Shown here: in pieces, positions 51,210 to 59,377 of the stretch
How positions within the stretch are numbered: the stretch's first letter is position 1
Layout of the letters: every line of letters begins with the position of its first letter
Source of the DNA: Candidatus Enterococcus murrayae
Lineage (GTDB): Bacteria > Bacillota > Bacilli > Lactobacillales > Enterococcaceae
Length of the DNA stretch: 64,000 bases
Assembly (NCBI RefSeq): GCF_017315985.1
Contig: NZ_JAFLVR010000056.1
Location: 1-64,000 of the forward strand
Direction: 5' to 3'
Notes under the pieces: generated by a model
The model's database searches: none
What the model was told of the DNA's origin: nothing
The model's input: the letters and a program-made list of their open reading frames with translations, nothing else
Program-made: the position numbers and the translations under genes

Positions 51210-53351
51210 ATGAACAGAAGGATCAATAAAATTTTATTGGATATTTTGCATGAAAAAGAAGATTCATTGGCCAATTATGCAAAATTGTTTAAGGTCTCCG
51301 AACAAACGATTCGTAATGACGTCAAAGAAATCAACTTTCAATTGGAAAGCAGTGACGGAAATAAAGGCATCTATCTAGAAGATGGGTATTTACAAATACC
51401 GAAGGAGGTCGATCTAAAGGAACTGTTTAAAACCTATGCATCATTTCAACACTATCATTTAACCCTCGACGAACGCCGAACCATTCTCGCTTTACTTCTG
51501 ATAACTAGTCATGATTATGTGACAACCTACTATCTCTCTGAATACCTCTTAGTCAGCCGTAATACATTGGTTAGTGATATCGAGGCGTTAAAAAAGTGGT
51601 TTGCGAAGAACGATCTGATTCTGTTATCCCACATTGGGAAAGGGTACAAAGTTGCCGGAGATGAAATAAGGATTCGAAAGGCAATGACTAAGCTAATTAT
51701 TTTCAACGGGTTGTTTGATTACGGTTATGATTATGCCTTAGGATGGGAAAATAATATCTTTCAAAATTTGCTGCTGGATATTATTGATTCAGATAATCGC
51801 TACCAAACAGTCAGTCAGCTGCTGATGGAGGCTGAAAAGGAAGAACACTTGCAATTGTCCGATTTTTCTTATCAGGAGATGATCTGCTACTTGATCATTT
51901 TGATTGAGCGCATCAAGTTTAGTCATTATATTGAAGCCTCTGAAGACCTAGATGAAATGCTTGAGAGCTCCAAATCCAGCTTTGCCAAGACGATCATCAA
52001 AAAAATCGAGGAAGCCTACTCCATTGTAGCTGCGGAGGGAGAATTGGGTTATCTGATCTCCATTTTACGCAGGAAAAGTTATATCAAAAATAATGGACGT
52101 AAAATCGATTCGATTGAAATTCAAATCTTGATCAATGAGTTTATCTTTAATTTAGCGAAGGAGATGGATATCAAATATTACTTGAACAGCGATCTGTTTG
52201 ATCTGCTGGAAAATCATTTAAAGCTGTTGATTTATCGACTTTCTCTAAAGGATAGCGTGGTAAATGTGTTGTTTGATGAAATTTATCAGTCTTATCCGGA
52301 GATGTTTGAAATTGTAAAACGAAACTTGCGAAAGATCGAAAGCTATTTGGAGGTTGATATCCAACAGAACGAGCTGTCTTTTATCGTTATGTATGCAATG
52401 GCCATTCTAGAAAATAGTAATAATACTCATTCAAAAGGTCAGATACGATTACGCATTGTTTGTAACTCCGGCAGTGGGACAGCCCAATTGATTAAAGTAA
52501 AGCTGCTTTCGGCATTTCCGCAGATTTCGGTAATCTCTGTTGACTCTTCTCATGCGCTGCAAAAGATTCGGCCGGATGATCAAGACTTAATCGTCAGTAC
52601 GGTTCCTTTAAATTTTGACCAATCACCAGTTGTTTTAGTGAATCCGATTCTGACAGAGCAGGATATTGTTCGAATTCAAAAAGCATTGTATAAGATCAAG
52701 CCACGTCATTTCATTGATCAAGATTACTTGATTACCAAAGAAGAGGCGATGATTGAAAATTTCTTGCCGATCATTCAGAAATACATTGATGTGGGCGAAT
52801 ATCAAAATTTTTTAAGTGATATTGAATCCTTTAATCGCCTGAATGAGCGCTTGTCAGCAGAGACACAAGAGGTTAGCCGTTTGACATCGATAGTGACTAT
52901 CGAGCGAATTAAACTGGACTGTCCATGTGACGATTGGCAATCAGCGATCGAAGCAGCGGGGCAATTATTGCTGGCAGATGACTTGATTACAGCGGATTAC
53001 ATTCAAGGGATGATTCAAATGGTCGTCGAAAATGATTCATACATCGTTATTTCTCCGGGAGTCGCTATCCCGCATGCAGAATTTTCTCATGGGGCAAAGA
53101 AGATCGGCGCAAGCTTTGTTCGTTTAAAGGAGCCGATAAACTTTAATCATCAGAAAAATGATCCAGTAAAATATGTAATCGCTTTCTCTTTGCCGGAAGG
53201 TGTTTCCATCGGAACCTGTCTTTATTATTTTACTGAAATCTTAGCAACGGAGAATTTTTTGGAAATAATGGATCAGTGTCGTTGTGAACAAGAGGTAATG
53301 GTCCAGTTAAGAAAACTAGAAGATAAAGTGATGGGGTTTCCTTATGAATAA
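51210..53351 (+). CDS. PRD-domain regulator with EIIB- and EIIA-like domains (PTS locus 4)
   Basis: A 713-residue regulator: HTH with FKVSEQTIRNDVKEI near residue 26, a second HTH (about 85-160; EYLLVSRNTLVSDIEAL), PRD1 and PRD2 (about 170-405), an EIIB-like domain with the cysteine in IVCNSGSGTAQ near 417, and an EIIA domain with VAIPHAEFSHG histidine near 621. It probably controls the following PTS genes and the divergent dehydrogenase. ATG 51210 is 8 nt behind TAGAGG. It overlaps the IIA gene by 8 bp. Confidence 0.84.
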   Translation: MNRRINKILLDILHEKEDSLANYAKLFKVSEQTIRNDVKEINFQLESSDGNKGIYLEDGYLQIPKEVDLKELFKTYASFQHYHLTLDERRTILALLLITSHDYVTTYYLSEYLLVSRNTLVSDIEALKKWFAKNDLILLSHIGKGYKVAGDEIRIRKAMTKLIIFNGLFDYGYDYALGWENNIFQNLLLDIIDSDNRYQTVSQLLMEAEKEEHLQLSDFSYQEMICYLIILIERIKFSHYIEASEDLDEMLESSKSSFAKTIIKKIEEAYSIVAAEGELGYLISILRRKSYIKNNGRKIDSIEIQILINEFIFNLAKEMDIKYYLNSDLFDLLENHLKLLIYRLSLKDSVVNVLFDEIYQSYPEMFEIVKRNLRKIESYLEVDIQQNELSFIVMYAMAILENSNNTHSKGQIRLRIVCNSGSGTAQLIKVKLLSAFPQISVISVDSSHALQKIRPDDQDLIVSTVPLNFDQSPVVLVNPILTEQDIVRIQKALYKIKPRHFIDQDYLITKEEAMIENFLPIIQKYIDVGEYQNFLSDIESFNRLNERLSAETQEVSRLTSIVTIERIKLDCPCDDWQSAIEAAGQLLLADDLITADYIQGMIQMVVENDSYIVISPGVAIPHAEFSHGAKKIGASFVRLKEPINFNHQKNDPVKYVIAFSLPEGVSIGTCLYYFTEILATENFLEIMDQCRCEQEVMVQLRKLEDKVMGFPYE

Positions 53352-53808
53352 ACTATTAAGTAATGAAAATCAGAAGTTTCTGTACTATGCATTTGATGAA
53401 AAGGAGCAGGAGGCACTGCTTGCTAATATGAGTGAGGTTTTGATTGATGCAGGCTTTGTACATGAGAGCTACAAAGAGGCTGTGATTGAGCGGGAACGGG
53501 TCTTTCCCACAGGATTACCAACGCAGGGGATCAATGTGGCTATTCCTCATACAGATTCGATCCATGTAAAAAAGGAAGGTTTTTTAGTAGGCGTGTTAGA
53601 GCAGCCAGTCACGTTTGAAATGATGGCAAGCAAGGATGTTTATCTAGAGGTAGAACTTATTTTTATGTTGGCGATCAAACAGCCGGAAGATCAATTGGTG
53701 ATGCTGCAAAAGCTCATGTTGTTGTGTCAGGATGAAAAAAATCTACAGCTACTAAAATCAAAAGAGCAGGTTGTTGAGGTTGAGCGATTATTGAAAACGA
53801 TCCAGTAA
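53344..53808 (+). CDS. PTS EIIA component, galactitol/fructose type (locus 4)
   Basis: A 154-residue PTS_EIIA_2 protein with ERERVFPTG near residue 48 and phospho-histidine in VAIPHTDSIH near 69. It is translationally coupled to the regulator by an 8-bp overlap. IIC follows after a 124-bp gap containing a hairpin element; IIB comes last in this operon. Confidence 0.85.
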   Translation: MNKLLSNENQKFLYYAFDEKEQEALLANMSEVLIDAGFVHESYKEAVIERERVFPTGLPTQGINVAIPHTDSIHVKKEGFLVGVLEQPVTFEMMASKDVYLEVELIFMLAIKQPEDQLVMLQKLMLLCQDEKNLQLLKSKEQVVEVERLLKTIQ

Positions 53809-53819
53809 TGGTGTTCGTT

Positions 53820-53926
53820 TGCTAGTTTTACTTTTTGCTTCAGCAGATTAGTAAAACGCTGTATGGCTTGACTGCAAAAGCTTTTCCATTTTATGGAAAA
53901 GCGATTCATTCAAAGGAGAAGGAGAA
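53820..53926 (+). repeat. Intercistronic hairpin element, copy before IIC of locus 4
   Basis: GCTTCAGCAGATTAGTAAAA and then CGCTGTATGGCTTGA align with the unit at 12811-12845. The hairpin is different in sequence (GCTTTTCCATTTTATGGAAAAGC, 53880-53903) but holds the same place before the GGAGAAGGAG of the IIC gene. Confidence 0.5.
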
Positions 53927-53932
53927 AAAACT

Positions 53933-55345
53933 ATGTTAGATATACTTAAAGCAGGGGTAAATTATATCTTAGATTTAGGTGCAGCGGCGATGCTGCCCAT
54001 CATTTTGACTGTCTTTGGCTTGGTTTTAGGGCAAAAGCTGAGTAAATCTTTTCGTGCCGGTTTAACTGTCGGGATCGGTTTTACTGGGTTGAATCTAGTG
54101 ATTGGATTGCTTTCGGATTCTATCGGGGCATCCTCCCAAGCGATGATCGAACGGTTAGGGTTACAATTGGATATTTTAGATGTGGGGTGGCCGATTGGAG
54201 CCGCAATCACATTCGCAACGCCGATCGCAGTTATTTTGATTCCAGTCATTTTTATTTTTAATATGATCTTGCTGCGATTTAATTTAACAAAAACGATGGA
54301 TGTGGATTTATGGAATTATTGGCATCTGATTTTCCCGGGGGCAATGATTTATTATGCGACAAACTCAATTTGGATCGCTATTATTTGTTCTCTGATCAAT
54401 ACGTTCGTTATTTTCAAGCTAGCCGATTGGACGGCTCCAGCAGTCGAGCATTTCTTTGGACTGCCGGGGATTTCACTGCCCCATGGAGAGACAGTGAACT
54501 TTGCGCCACTGACCTACGCGTTGAATCGTGTGTGGGATAAAATTCCAGGTATTAACAAAATTGATATCAATGCAAAAAATCTAAAGGAGCGCTTGGGGAT
54601 TTTTGGCGAACCAATGATGATCGGGCTGGTTTTAGGAGTTGGAATGGGCTTATTGGCAGGCTATGATTCTCAGGCAATTATTCAATTAGGTGTTCAAACC
54701 TCAGCGGTCATGATTTTAATGCCGAGAATGGTGGCCTTATTGATGGAAGGGCTGTCACCAATTGCAGAAGGAGCCAAGGCGTTTATTCAAAAACGTTTCC
54801 CTGGAAAAGAAGTGTACATCGGATTAGACGCGGCTGTTGTAACGGCACATCCAGCCATTATCACAGTAGCCTTGTTGATGGTCCCAATTACGATCCTGCT
54901 GGCAGCTGTCTTGCCATTTAACCGTCTGCTGCCTTTTGCTGATTTAGCGGTGCTGCCGTTCACGGTTATTTGGTCAGTCGCAGCATCGAAGGGCAATATT
55001 TTCAGAGGCTTGTTAAACTCGATCGTATCGATTTGTATCGTATTCTTCATTGCGACGAACTTAGGCGCATTGACTACAACGATGGCGCATGCAGTAGGCT
55101 TTGCTTTCCCAGAAGGGGCGACGATGATCTCAGGAATTGATATGAGCTCTCACATCACCTTATGGATCATGCTGAAATTGATTGATCCATCGAACCTGCC
55201 AGCCTTCATGGCAGGAGTCATAGCTTTAGTGATGTATGGCGCATTGTGGTTCTGGACACGAAATGACATCAAAAAACAATATGGATTACCAACTGGAAAA
55301 GATGATCCAAATAATACAGTCAAGGGAGCTGGAACGAATGAATAA
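53933..55345 (+). CDS. PTS EIIC permease, galactitol type (locus 4)
   Basis: A 470-residue membrane protein with VGIGFTGLNLVIG near 45, LDVGWPIGAAI near 83, FGEPMMIG near 226 and the LPFNRLLPFADLAVLPF loop near 322. It is closely related to IIC of locus 1. Its last 8 bp overlap the IIB gene, giving an A-C-B order unlike the three other galactitol-type loci. Confidence 0.87.
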   Translation: MLDILKAGVNYILDLGAAAMLPIILTVFGLVLGQKLSKSFRAGLTVGIGFTGLNLVIGLLSDSIGASSQAMIERLGLQLDILDVGWPIGAAITFATPIAVILIPVIFIFNMILLRFNLTKTMDVDLWNYWHLIFPGAMIYYATNSIWIAIICSLINTFVIFKLADWTAPAVEHFFGLPGISLPHGETVNFAPLTYALNRVWDKIPGINKIDINAKNLKERLGIFGEPMMIGLVLGVGMGLLAGYDSQAIIQLGVQTSAVMILMPRMVALLMEGLSPIAEGAKAFIQKRFPGKEVYIGLDAAVVTAHPAIITVALLMVPITILLAAVLPFNRLLPFADLAVLPFTVIWSVAASKGNIFRGLLNSIVSICIVFFIATNLGALTTTMAHAVGFAFPEGATMISGIDMSSHITLWIMLKLIDPSNLPAFMAGVIALVMYGALWFWTRNDIKKQYGLPTGKDDPNNTVKGAGTNE

Positions 55346-55616
55346 AAAGCATATTTTGATCGCCTGCGGTACAGGAGTGGCGACCTCAACCGTCGTTTGT
55401 ATGCGGGTAAAAGAAGAGCTGGAGAAAAACAATATCCCGGCAACCGTTGAACAATGTAAGGTTGCTGAATTACCTTCGAAAATCAGCGGTGCTGATCTGG
55501 TGGTGACTACGACCGCTTATGAAAGCGAGGATATTCCGGTAATCCGAGCACTATCGTTTTTAACAGGTGTCGGTATTGAAGCGGATGTGCAAAAGATTAT
55601 TGATATTTTAAGCTAA
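55338..55616 (+). CDS. PTS EIIB component, galactitol type (locus 4)
   Basis: A 92-residue IIB protein with phospho-cysteine loop IACGTGVATSTVV near residues 8-20. Its ATG lies within the IIC stop region (ATGAATAA) behind GGGAGCTGG, so it is coupled to IIC. The frame is open further upstream inside IIC, without relevance. Confidence 0.86.
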   Translation: MNKKHILIACGTGVATSTVVCMRVKEELEKNNIPATVEQCKVAELPSKISGADLVVTTTAYESEDIPVIRALSFLTGVGIEADVQKIIDILS

Positions 55617-55633
55617 AGGAAGTCAGTTCCATT

Positions 55634-55729
55634 TTTGCAGTTTTATTGCGAGGAAATAAATCAGTCGATTTGAAGAACGGGTTTATTTTCTACAGAGAAA
55701 AAATAAAAGCACTAAAAGGAAAAAGGAGC
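55634..55729 (+). repeat. Intercistronic hairpin element, copy before the SDR gene
   Basis: TTGAAGAACGGG, then a stem of TTTATTTTCT with AGAGAAAAAATAAA, then GCACTAAAAGG and AAAAAGGAG. Aligns along about 60 bp with the third repeat unit at 12841-12898. Confidence 0.55.
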
Positions 55730-55735
55730 GGGCAC

Positions 55736-56473
55736 ATGAAGGGAAAAGTTGCGGTAGTCACTGGAGCCGCTAAAGGAATCGGAAAAGCCATTGCACGCAA
55801 GTTTGCAGAAGCTGGTGCACATACAGTAATTTTGGATTTTGATCAGAACAATGGGGAAGAGACTGCGGCGGAATTTTCTCGCGACTATTCAGAATCACTC
55901 TTTATTAAAACAGATGTTTCTGATCCAGAGTCGTTAAGGAAAGCCAGCGATCAAGTATTGGCGTATTTTAAGCGGGTAGATATTTTGGTGATCAATGCGG
56001 GAATCAGCTACCTGCATTCAATTGATGAAATTTCGATTGAAGAGTGGCAACGTGTACTGCGCATCAATTTAGACGGTTCTTTCTATACGTTGAAGGCATT
56101 TTGCGATCATTTTGTAGATAATGTCGGAAAAGTGATCTTTATCACTTCCGGCTCAGCGATTACAGGAACCGGCGGCGGTATGCACTATGCCTCTTCAAAA
56201 GCGGGTCAACACGGCTTGATGCGGGCAGCTTCGAAAGAATTCGGACCTAGAGGGATCAACGTCAATGCGATCGCTCCGCGGGTAATTCAGACGGATATAT
56301 TAGATACTCTTTATCCTGACGATGCCAGTCGAGAGGAGCTGCTGAAAAAGATCCCGCTTCGGCGAATTGGCCAACCAGAAGATATCGCGAACCTGGCATT
56401 GTTTTTAGCAAGTCCAGAAAGTTCTTATATTCATGGGCAAATTATGTTAGCAGATGGTGGAAGAACCTATTAA
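55736..56473 (+). CDS. Short-chain dehydrogenase, probable polyol-phosphate dehydrogenase
   Basis: A 245-residue SDR: cofactor loop TGAAKGIGKA near residue 10, an Asp in ILDFD near 36 favouring NAD, VINAGISY near 85, catalytic Ser in FITSGSA near 137 and Tyr-Lys in YASSKAG near 150. In the PTS operon it probably oxidises the imported polyol phosphate. ATG 55736 follows AAAAGGAGCG; the upstream extension of the frame lies in the hairpin element and is not coding. Confidence 0.8.
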   Translation: MKGKVAVVTGAAKGIGKAIARKFAEAGAHTVILDFDQNNGEETAAEFSRDYSESLFIKTDVSDPESLRKASDQVLAYFKRVDILVINAGISYLHSIDEISIEEWQRVLRINLDGSFYTLKAFCDHFVDNVGKVIFITSGSAITGTGGGMHYASSKAGQHGLMRAASKEFGPRGINVNAIAPRVIQTDILDTLYPDDASREELLKKIPLRRIGQPEDIANLALFLASPESSYIHGQIMLADGGRTY

Positions 56474-56483
56474 AGGAGAGCAT

Positions 56484-56756
56484 ATGAAAAAAATTTTAGT
56501 CGTTGCCGGAACGTCCGATAATAAACGAAACTTTGCGGTGAACTACATTAGCGAGTTTATGCAAGATAAAGGAATGGACGTCGAGGTTGCTGGAGAAAGT
56601 ATTTATGATGTAACAGAAATAGCGGCAGACATTTCAGCAATCGTCGCCATTGGTCAGCCCCAATTTCATACGACTGTCCCAATCATTGATGGGACTCCTT
56701 TTATCACGAAGTTCAATATGGACAGCTGCTGTCAGCAACTAATGGAGCAACTGTAA
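56484..56756 (+). CDS. EIIB-like protein without the phospho-cysteine
   Basis: A 90-residue protein with the galactitol IIB fold: strand start MKKILVVAGTSDNKRNFAVN, C-terminal TVPIIDGTPFITKFNMD matching the IIB end (I-P-x-x-x-G-x-P-F-x-x-G). The P-loop cysteine expected near residue 9 is replaced by alanine (VVAGTSD instead of IACGTGV), and the Ser/Thr turn is lost. It therefore cannot be a normal phosphocarrier. It may be a regulatory IIB paralogue that binds IIC or the PRD regulator. AAAGGAGAG precedes the start. Confidence 0.65.
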   Translation: MKKILVVAGTSDNKRNFAVNYISEFMQDKGMDVEVAGESIYDVTEIAADISAIVAIGQPQFHTTVPIIDGTPFITKFNMDSCCQQLMEQL

Positions 56757-56791
56757 AAAGCAATTTGAAGGACGACAGCTGTGTTCACTTT

Positions 56792-56854
56792 GTTCTTTCA
56801 TGATTAATGATGAAAAAAGGATGTCTTTAAACGGGTAGTGGAATTTATTATGAT
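56792..56854 (+). promoter_or_regulatory. Duplicated promoter (copy of the PTS locus 3 promoter)
   Basis: A 32-bp block identical to 44449-44480 (with the TTCATGATTAATGATGAA near-palindrome) precedes a -35 TTTAAA (56826-56831) and a -10 TATGAT (56849-56854), 17 bp apart. No gene follows for more than 500 bp. Confidence 0.6.
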
Positions 56855-56860
56855 GAAGAT

Positions 56861-57097
56861 GAGAAGTAGGGAGGCGCTGTGGCGTAAAGCTTTTAGTAAA
56901 CACTGATTGTTTGCCGGAAAACTAGCTGAAAGTCAGCCGTACTGCATCGATAATGCGTTCAATGAACGAAAAGTTAGTTATGCTCCGGCTTCTATCGTGA
57001 ATGAGAATGAAATTGGAAAAGTCATAGTGAAAATCCTCCTTATTGGTTTATTCGTGAGAGCCCAATAATAACTGATTTTTACTATGACGTTTTTTTT
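56861..57097 (+). ncRNA. Candidate small RNA driven by the duplicated promoter
   Basis: Transcription from the promoter at 56826-56854 would start near 56861 and reach a strong terminator structure: GTCATAGTGAAAAT (57021-57034) pairs with ATTTTTACTATGAC (57075-57088), an inner TTATTGG/CCAATAA stem lies inside, and eight T follow at 57090-57097. No open frame with a ribosome binding site is seen; the longest is a 24-codon GTG frame near 56999. Alternatively it is the leader of a deleted operon. Confidence 0.4.
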
Positions 57098-57206
57098 GCT
57101 TGAATGATCACTGACAGTACGAGAATGTGAATTCCAGTAACATTTGTTACGAAAATCGCGTCGTTGGAACATCCGATAAAGATGAGCTTGTGAAAAAAAT
57201 CATTTA

Positions 57207-57281
57207 GAGAAAGCGTTGACACTTCCATCGAACCCTCTTATGATGACAGTGTAACATATGTTAAATATAAGAACATATGGT
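57207..57281 (+). promoter_or_regulatory. Promoter and paired CATATG operators before the SorC-aco operon
   Basis: The -35 TTGACA (57216-57221) is 17 bp from the -10 TATGAT (57239-57244). A cre-like box GAGAAAGCGTTGACA (57207-57221, two mismatches) overlaps the -35, with TTGTGAAA (57189-57196) upstream. Just downstream lie TAACATATGTTA (57252-57263) and GAACATATGGT (57271-57281), CATATG cores 19 bp apart. Confidence 0.65.
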
Positions 57282-57333
57282 AAAAGACGCGTTTAGTCCA
57301 AAAATTCGCTGTAGGATGTTCGTTTTATTAAAT

Positions 57334-57366
57334 GCGACAGCAGGTTAGTGAAACGGTATGTGTAGT
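57334..57366 (+). repeat. Partial intercistronic element in the SorC leader
   Basis: GCGACAGCAGGTTAGTGAAA and the following CGGTATGTG match GCTTTAGCAAGTTAGTAAAA and TGGTATACG of the 12811 unit. Only the 5' part is present. Confidence 0.35.
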
Positions 57367-57391
57367 TAAGATCGAACTGGGAGGAAATGAG

Positions 57392-58348
57392 ATGAGTTAT
57401 TCCGACGATGCACGATTACTGACGGAGATTGCTTCAATGTACTACGAAGAAGGCGCCAAACAATCAGAAGTAGCAAAAAAATTCAATATTAGCCGTTCGT
57501 TAGTTTCTAAGTATTTAGCCAAAGCACGTTCCTTGGGATTAGTGGAAATTATCATTCATGATGATCTAGTTCATCCTTATCGGTTATTAGAAGAAAAACT
57601 GGTGGAGAAATATGGATTGACTGAGGTGATCTGTATTGCACCAGCAGCCGCTGAAATGCTGAATAAACGAATCGGCATTGCGACGGGAAAGTACTTGACT
57701 CGAATTTTGAAGGGTGATGAAACAGTAGGCGTATCGGCAGGGATGGTCGTCCACGAAGCAGCACAAAATTTTTTACCGAAAAATCAAATGGAGAATGTCC
57801 GGTTCATTCCGCTAGTCGGCGGCTTAGGACAAGAGCATACGGCGCTGCAGGCCAATGTGGTCTGTGAGATTTTTGCCCGCAAAAGCGGCGGCTCTGTATT
57901 AGAACTGCATGCACCGATCACGGTGGATTCCGCAGAAGCCAAAAAAGTCTTTATGGCACAATCCTTTATCAAAAATGTTTTTGATAAGGGGAAGAAAGCC
58001 GATATTGCATTAGTCGGAATCGGCGGCTTGCCAGCCTATTCCACAATGACCAAAGCCTATTTGCCGAATGAAGAGGTTCCACTAAGAAAGGAATTAACTG
58101 CTGGCAATGTGTCAGGAGATATTTGTTACAACTTTATCGACGAGGAGGGCGAATTAACAGAATGTACTTGGAATGATCAAGTTTTGGCGATTAGTTTGGC
58201 GGAGCTCAAACAGATACCAAAGCGTATCGGAGTATCCGGAGGCAAAGAGAAAGTCAGCGGAATACGTGCCGCATTAAAAGGAAAATTGGTCAATGTTTTG
58301 ATTACTGATGAAGAGACAGCTAAAACGTTATTAGATGAAGATAAATAA
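57392..58348 (+). CDS. SorC-family transcriptional regulator of the dehydrogenase complex operon
   Basis: A 318-residue regulator: HTH with YYEEGAKQSEVAKKFNISRS near residues 17-36 and LVSKYLAKAR after it; effector domain with VGVSAGMVVHE near 115, IPLVGGLGQEH near 137, ALVGIGGLP near 205. It heads the operon that encodes an acetoin/pyruvate-type dehydrogenase complex, so its effector may be a keto compound or sugar phosphate linked to that pathway. ATG 57392 follows GGGAGG; the frame upstream is untranslated leader. Confidence 0.83.
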   Translation: MSYSDDARLLTEIASMYYEEGAKQSEVAKKFNISRSLVSKYLAKARSLGLVEIIIHDDLVHPYRLLEEKLVEKYGLTEVICIAPAAAEMLNKRIGIATGKYLTRILKGDETVGVSAGMVVHEAAQNFLPKNQMENVRFIPLVGGLGQEHTALQANVVCEIFARKSGGSVLELHAPITVDSAEAKKVFMAQSFIKNVFDKGKKADIALVGIGGLPAYSTMTKAYLPNEEVPLRKELTAGNVSGDICYNFIDEEGELTECTWNDQVLAISLAELKQIPKRIGVSGGKEKVSGIRAALKGKLVNVLITDEETAKTLLDEDK

Positions 58349-58364
58349 AAATGGAGGCGCATAA

Positions 58365-59366
58365 ATGATGGCAGCAACGAAAAACATCTCGATTCCGAAT
58401 CGAGCAGGTTTGACGGATGAGAATTTGGTAGAGCTTTATCGCAGAATGTGGGAGATTCGATTCTTCGATGAGAAGGTGGATCAGTTATTTGCGAAGGGCT
58501 TGATCCATGGAACGACTCACTTAGCGGTGGGACAAGAGGCGACAGCGGCAGGCAGCGGAGCTGTTTTACGTAAAACAGATTGGATCACTGCCACACACCG
58601 AGGTCATGGTCAAACGATTGCTAAAGGGACGAATATCAATGAAATGATGGCGGAATTATTTGGTCGTACGACGGGAACGAACAACGGAAAAGGCGGTTCG
58701 ATGCACATTGCCGACCTTGATACGGGAAATCTTGGCGCTAATGGAATCGTAGGCGGAGGCTTTCCAATCGCAACTGGTGCGGCACTAACCTCAAAATTGA
58801 AAAAAAATGATACGGTCGCGTTGGCCTATGCCGGAGATGGTTCGACAAATGAAGGCAGCTTCCATGAATCATTGAACCTAGCTTCTATTTGGAATTTGCC
58901 GGTTGTCTTCTTTATTGAGAACAATCAATACGGAATGAGCGGCCCATTTAAAACGATGATGAATGTCGATCGTTTATCTGAGCGGGCAAAAGCTTATGGT
59001 ATCGAAGGGATTACGATCGAAGGAAATGACGTCATCGAAGTAATCAATACGACTTATGATGCGGTAGAGAAAGCACGACGCGGCGAGGGTCCAACCTTGA
59101 TTGAAGCAATGACCTATCGATGGAAGGGCCATTCAAAATCAGATGCGAAGAAATACCGCACGAAGGAAGAAGAAGAGGACTGGCGCAAGAATCACGATCC
59201 AATCAAATTGGCCCGTGAAAAATTTGTAGCGGCAGGAATTTTTACAGAAGAAGCGGAAGAAATCAGATTAGCAGCCAAACAGGCAATTGAAGATGCAGTT
59301 ACCTTTGCGGAAGAAAGCCCAATGCCAGCGCTCGAAAGCATGTACGAAGACGTTTATTCAGACTAG
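58365..59366 (+). CDS. acoA: 2-oxo acid/acetoin dehydrogenase E1 alpha subunit
   Basis: A 333-residue thiamine-diphosphate enzyme subunit: THRGHGQTIAKG near residue 77, GKGSMHIAD region near 105, the TPP motif GDGSTNEGSFHESLNLA near 157 ending in IENNQYGMS near 186. Compact size and lack of phosphorylation-loop extension point to the acetoin-dehydrogenase branch (AcoA), though branched pyruvate dehydrogenases are close. With E1 beta it decarboxylates acetoin or a 2-oxo acid and transfers the product to lipoate on E2. Confidence 0.82.
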   Translation: MMAATKNISIPNRAGLTDENLVELYRRMWEIRFFDEKVDQLFAKGLIHGTTHLAVGQEATAAGSGAVLRKTDWITATHRGHGQTIAKGTNINEMMAELFGRTTGTNNGKGGSMHIADLDTGNLGANGIVGGGFPIATGAALTSKLKKNDTVALAYAGDGSTNEGSFHESLNLASIWNLPVVFFIENNQYGMSGPFKTMMNVDRLSERAKAYGIEGITIEGNDVIEVINTTYDAVEKARRGEGPTLIEAMTYRWKGHSKSDAKKYRTKEEEEDWRKNHDPIKLAREKFVAAGIFTEEAEEIRLAAKQAIEDAVTFAEESPMPALESMYEDVYSD

Positions 59367-59377
59367 AGCAGAAATAG

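Noticed and set aside
55646-55735. N-terminal extension of the SDR at 55736
   Set aside because: The extension translates the hairpin element before the ribosome binding site and has no homology to SDR proteins; the start at 55736 has AAAGGAG.
56999-57070. GTG-started 23-residue frame inside the candidate small RNA
   Set aside because: No ribosome binding site at a proper distance and it overlaps the terminator stem, so a peptide is not called.
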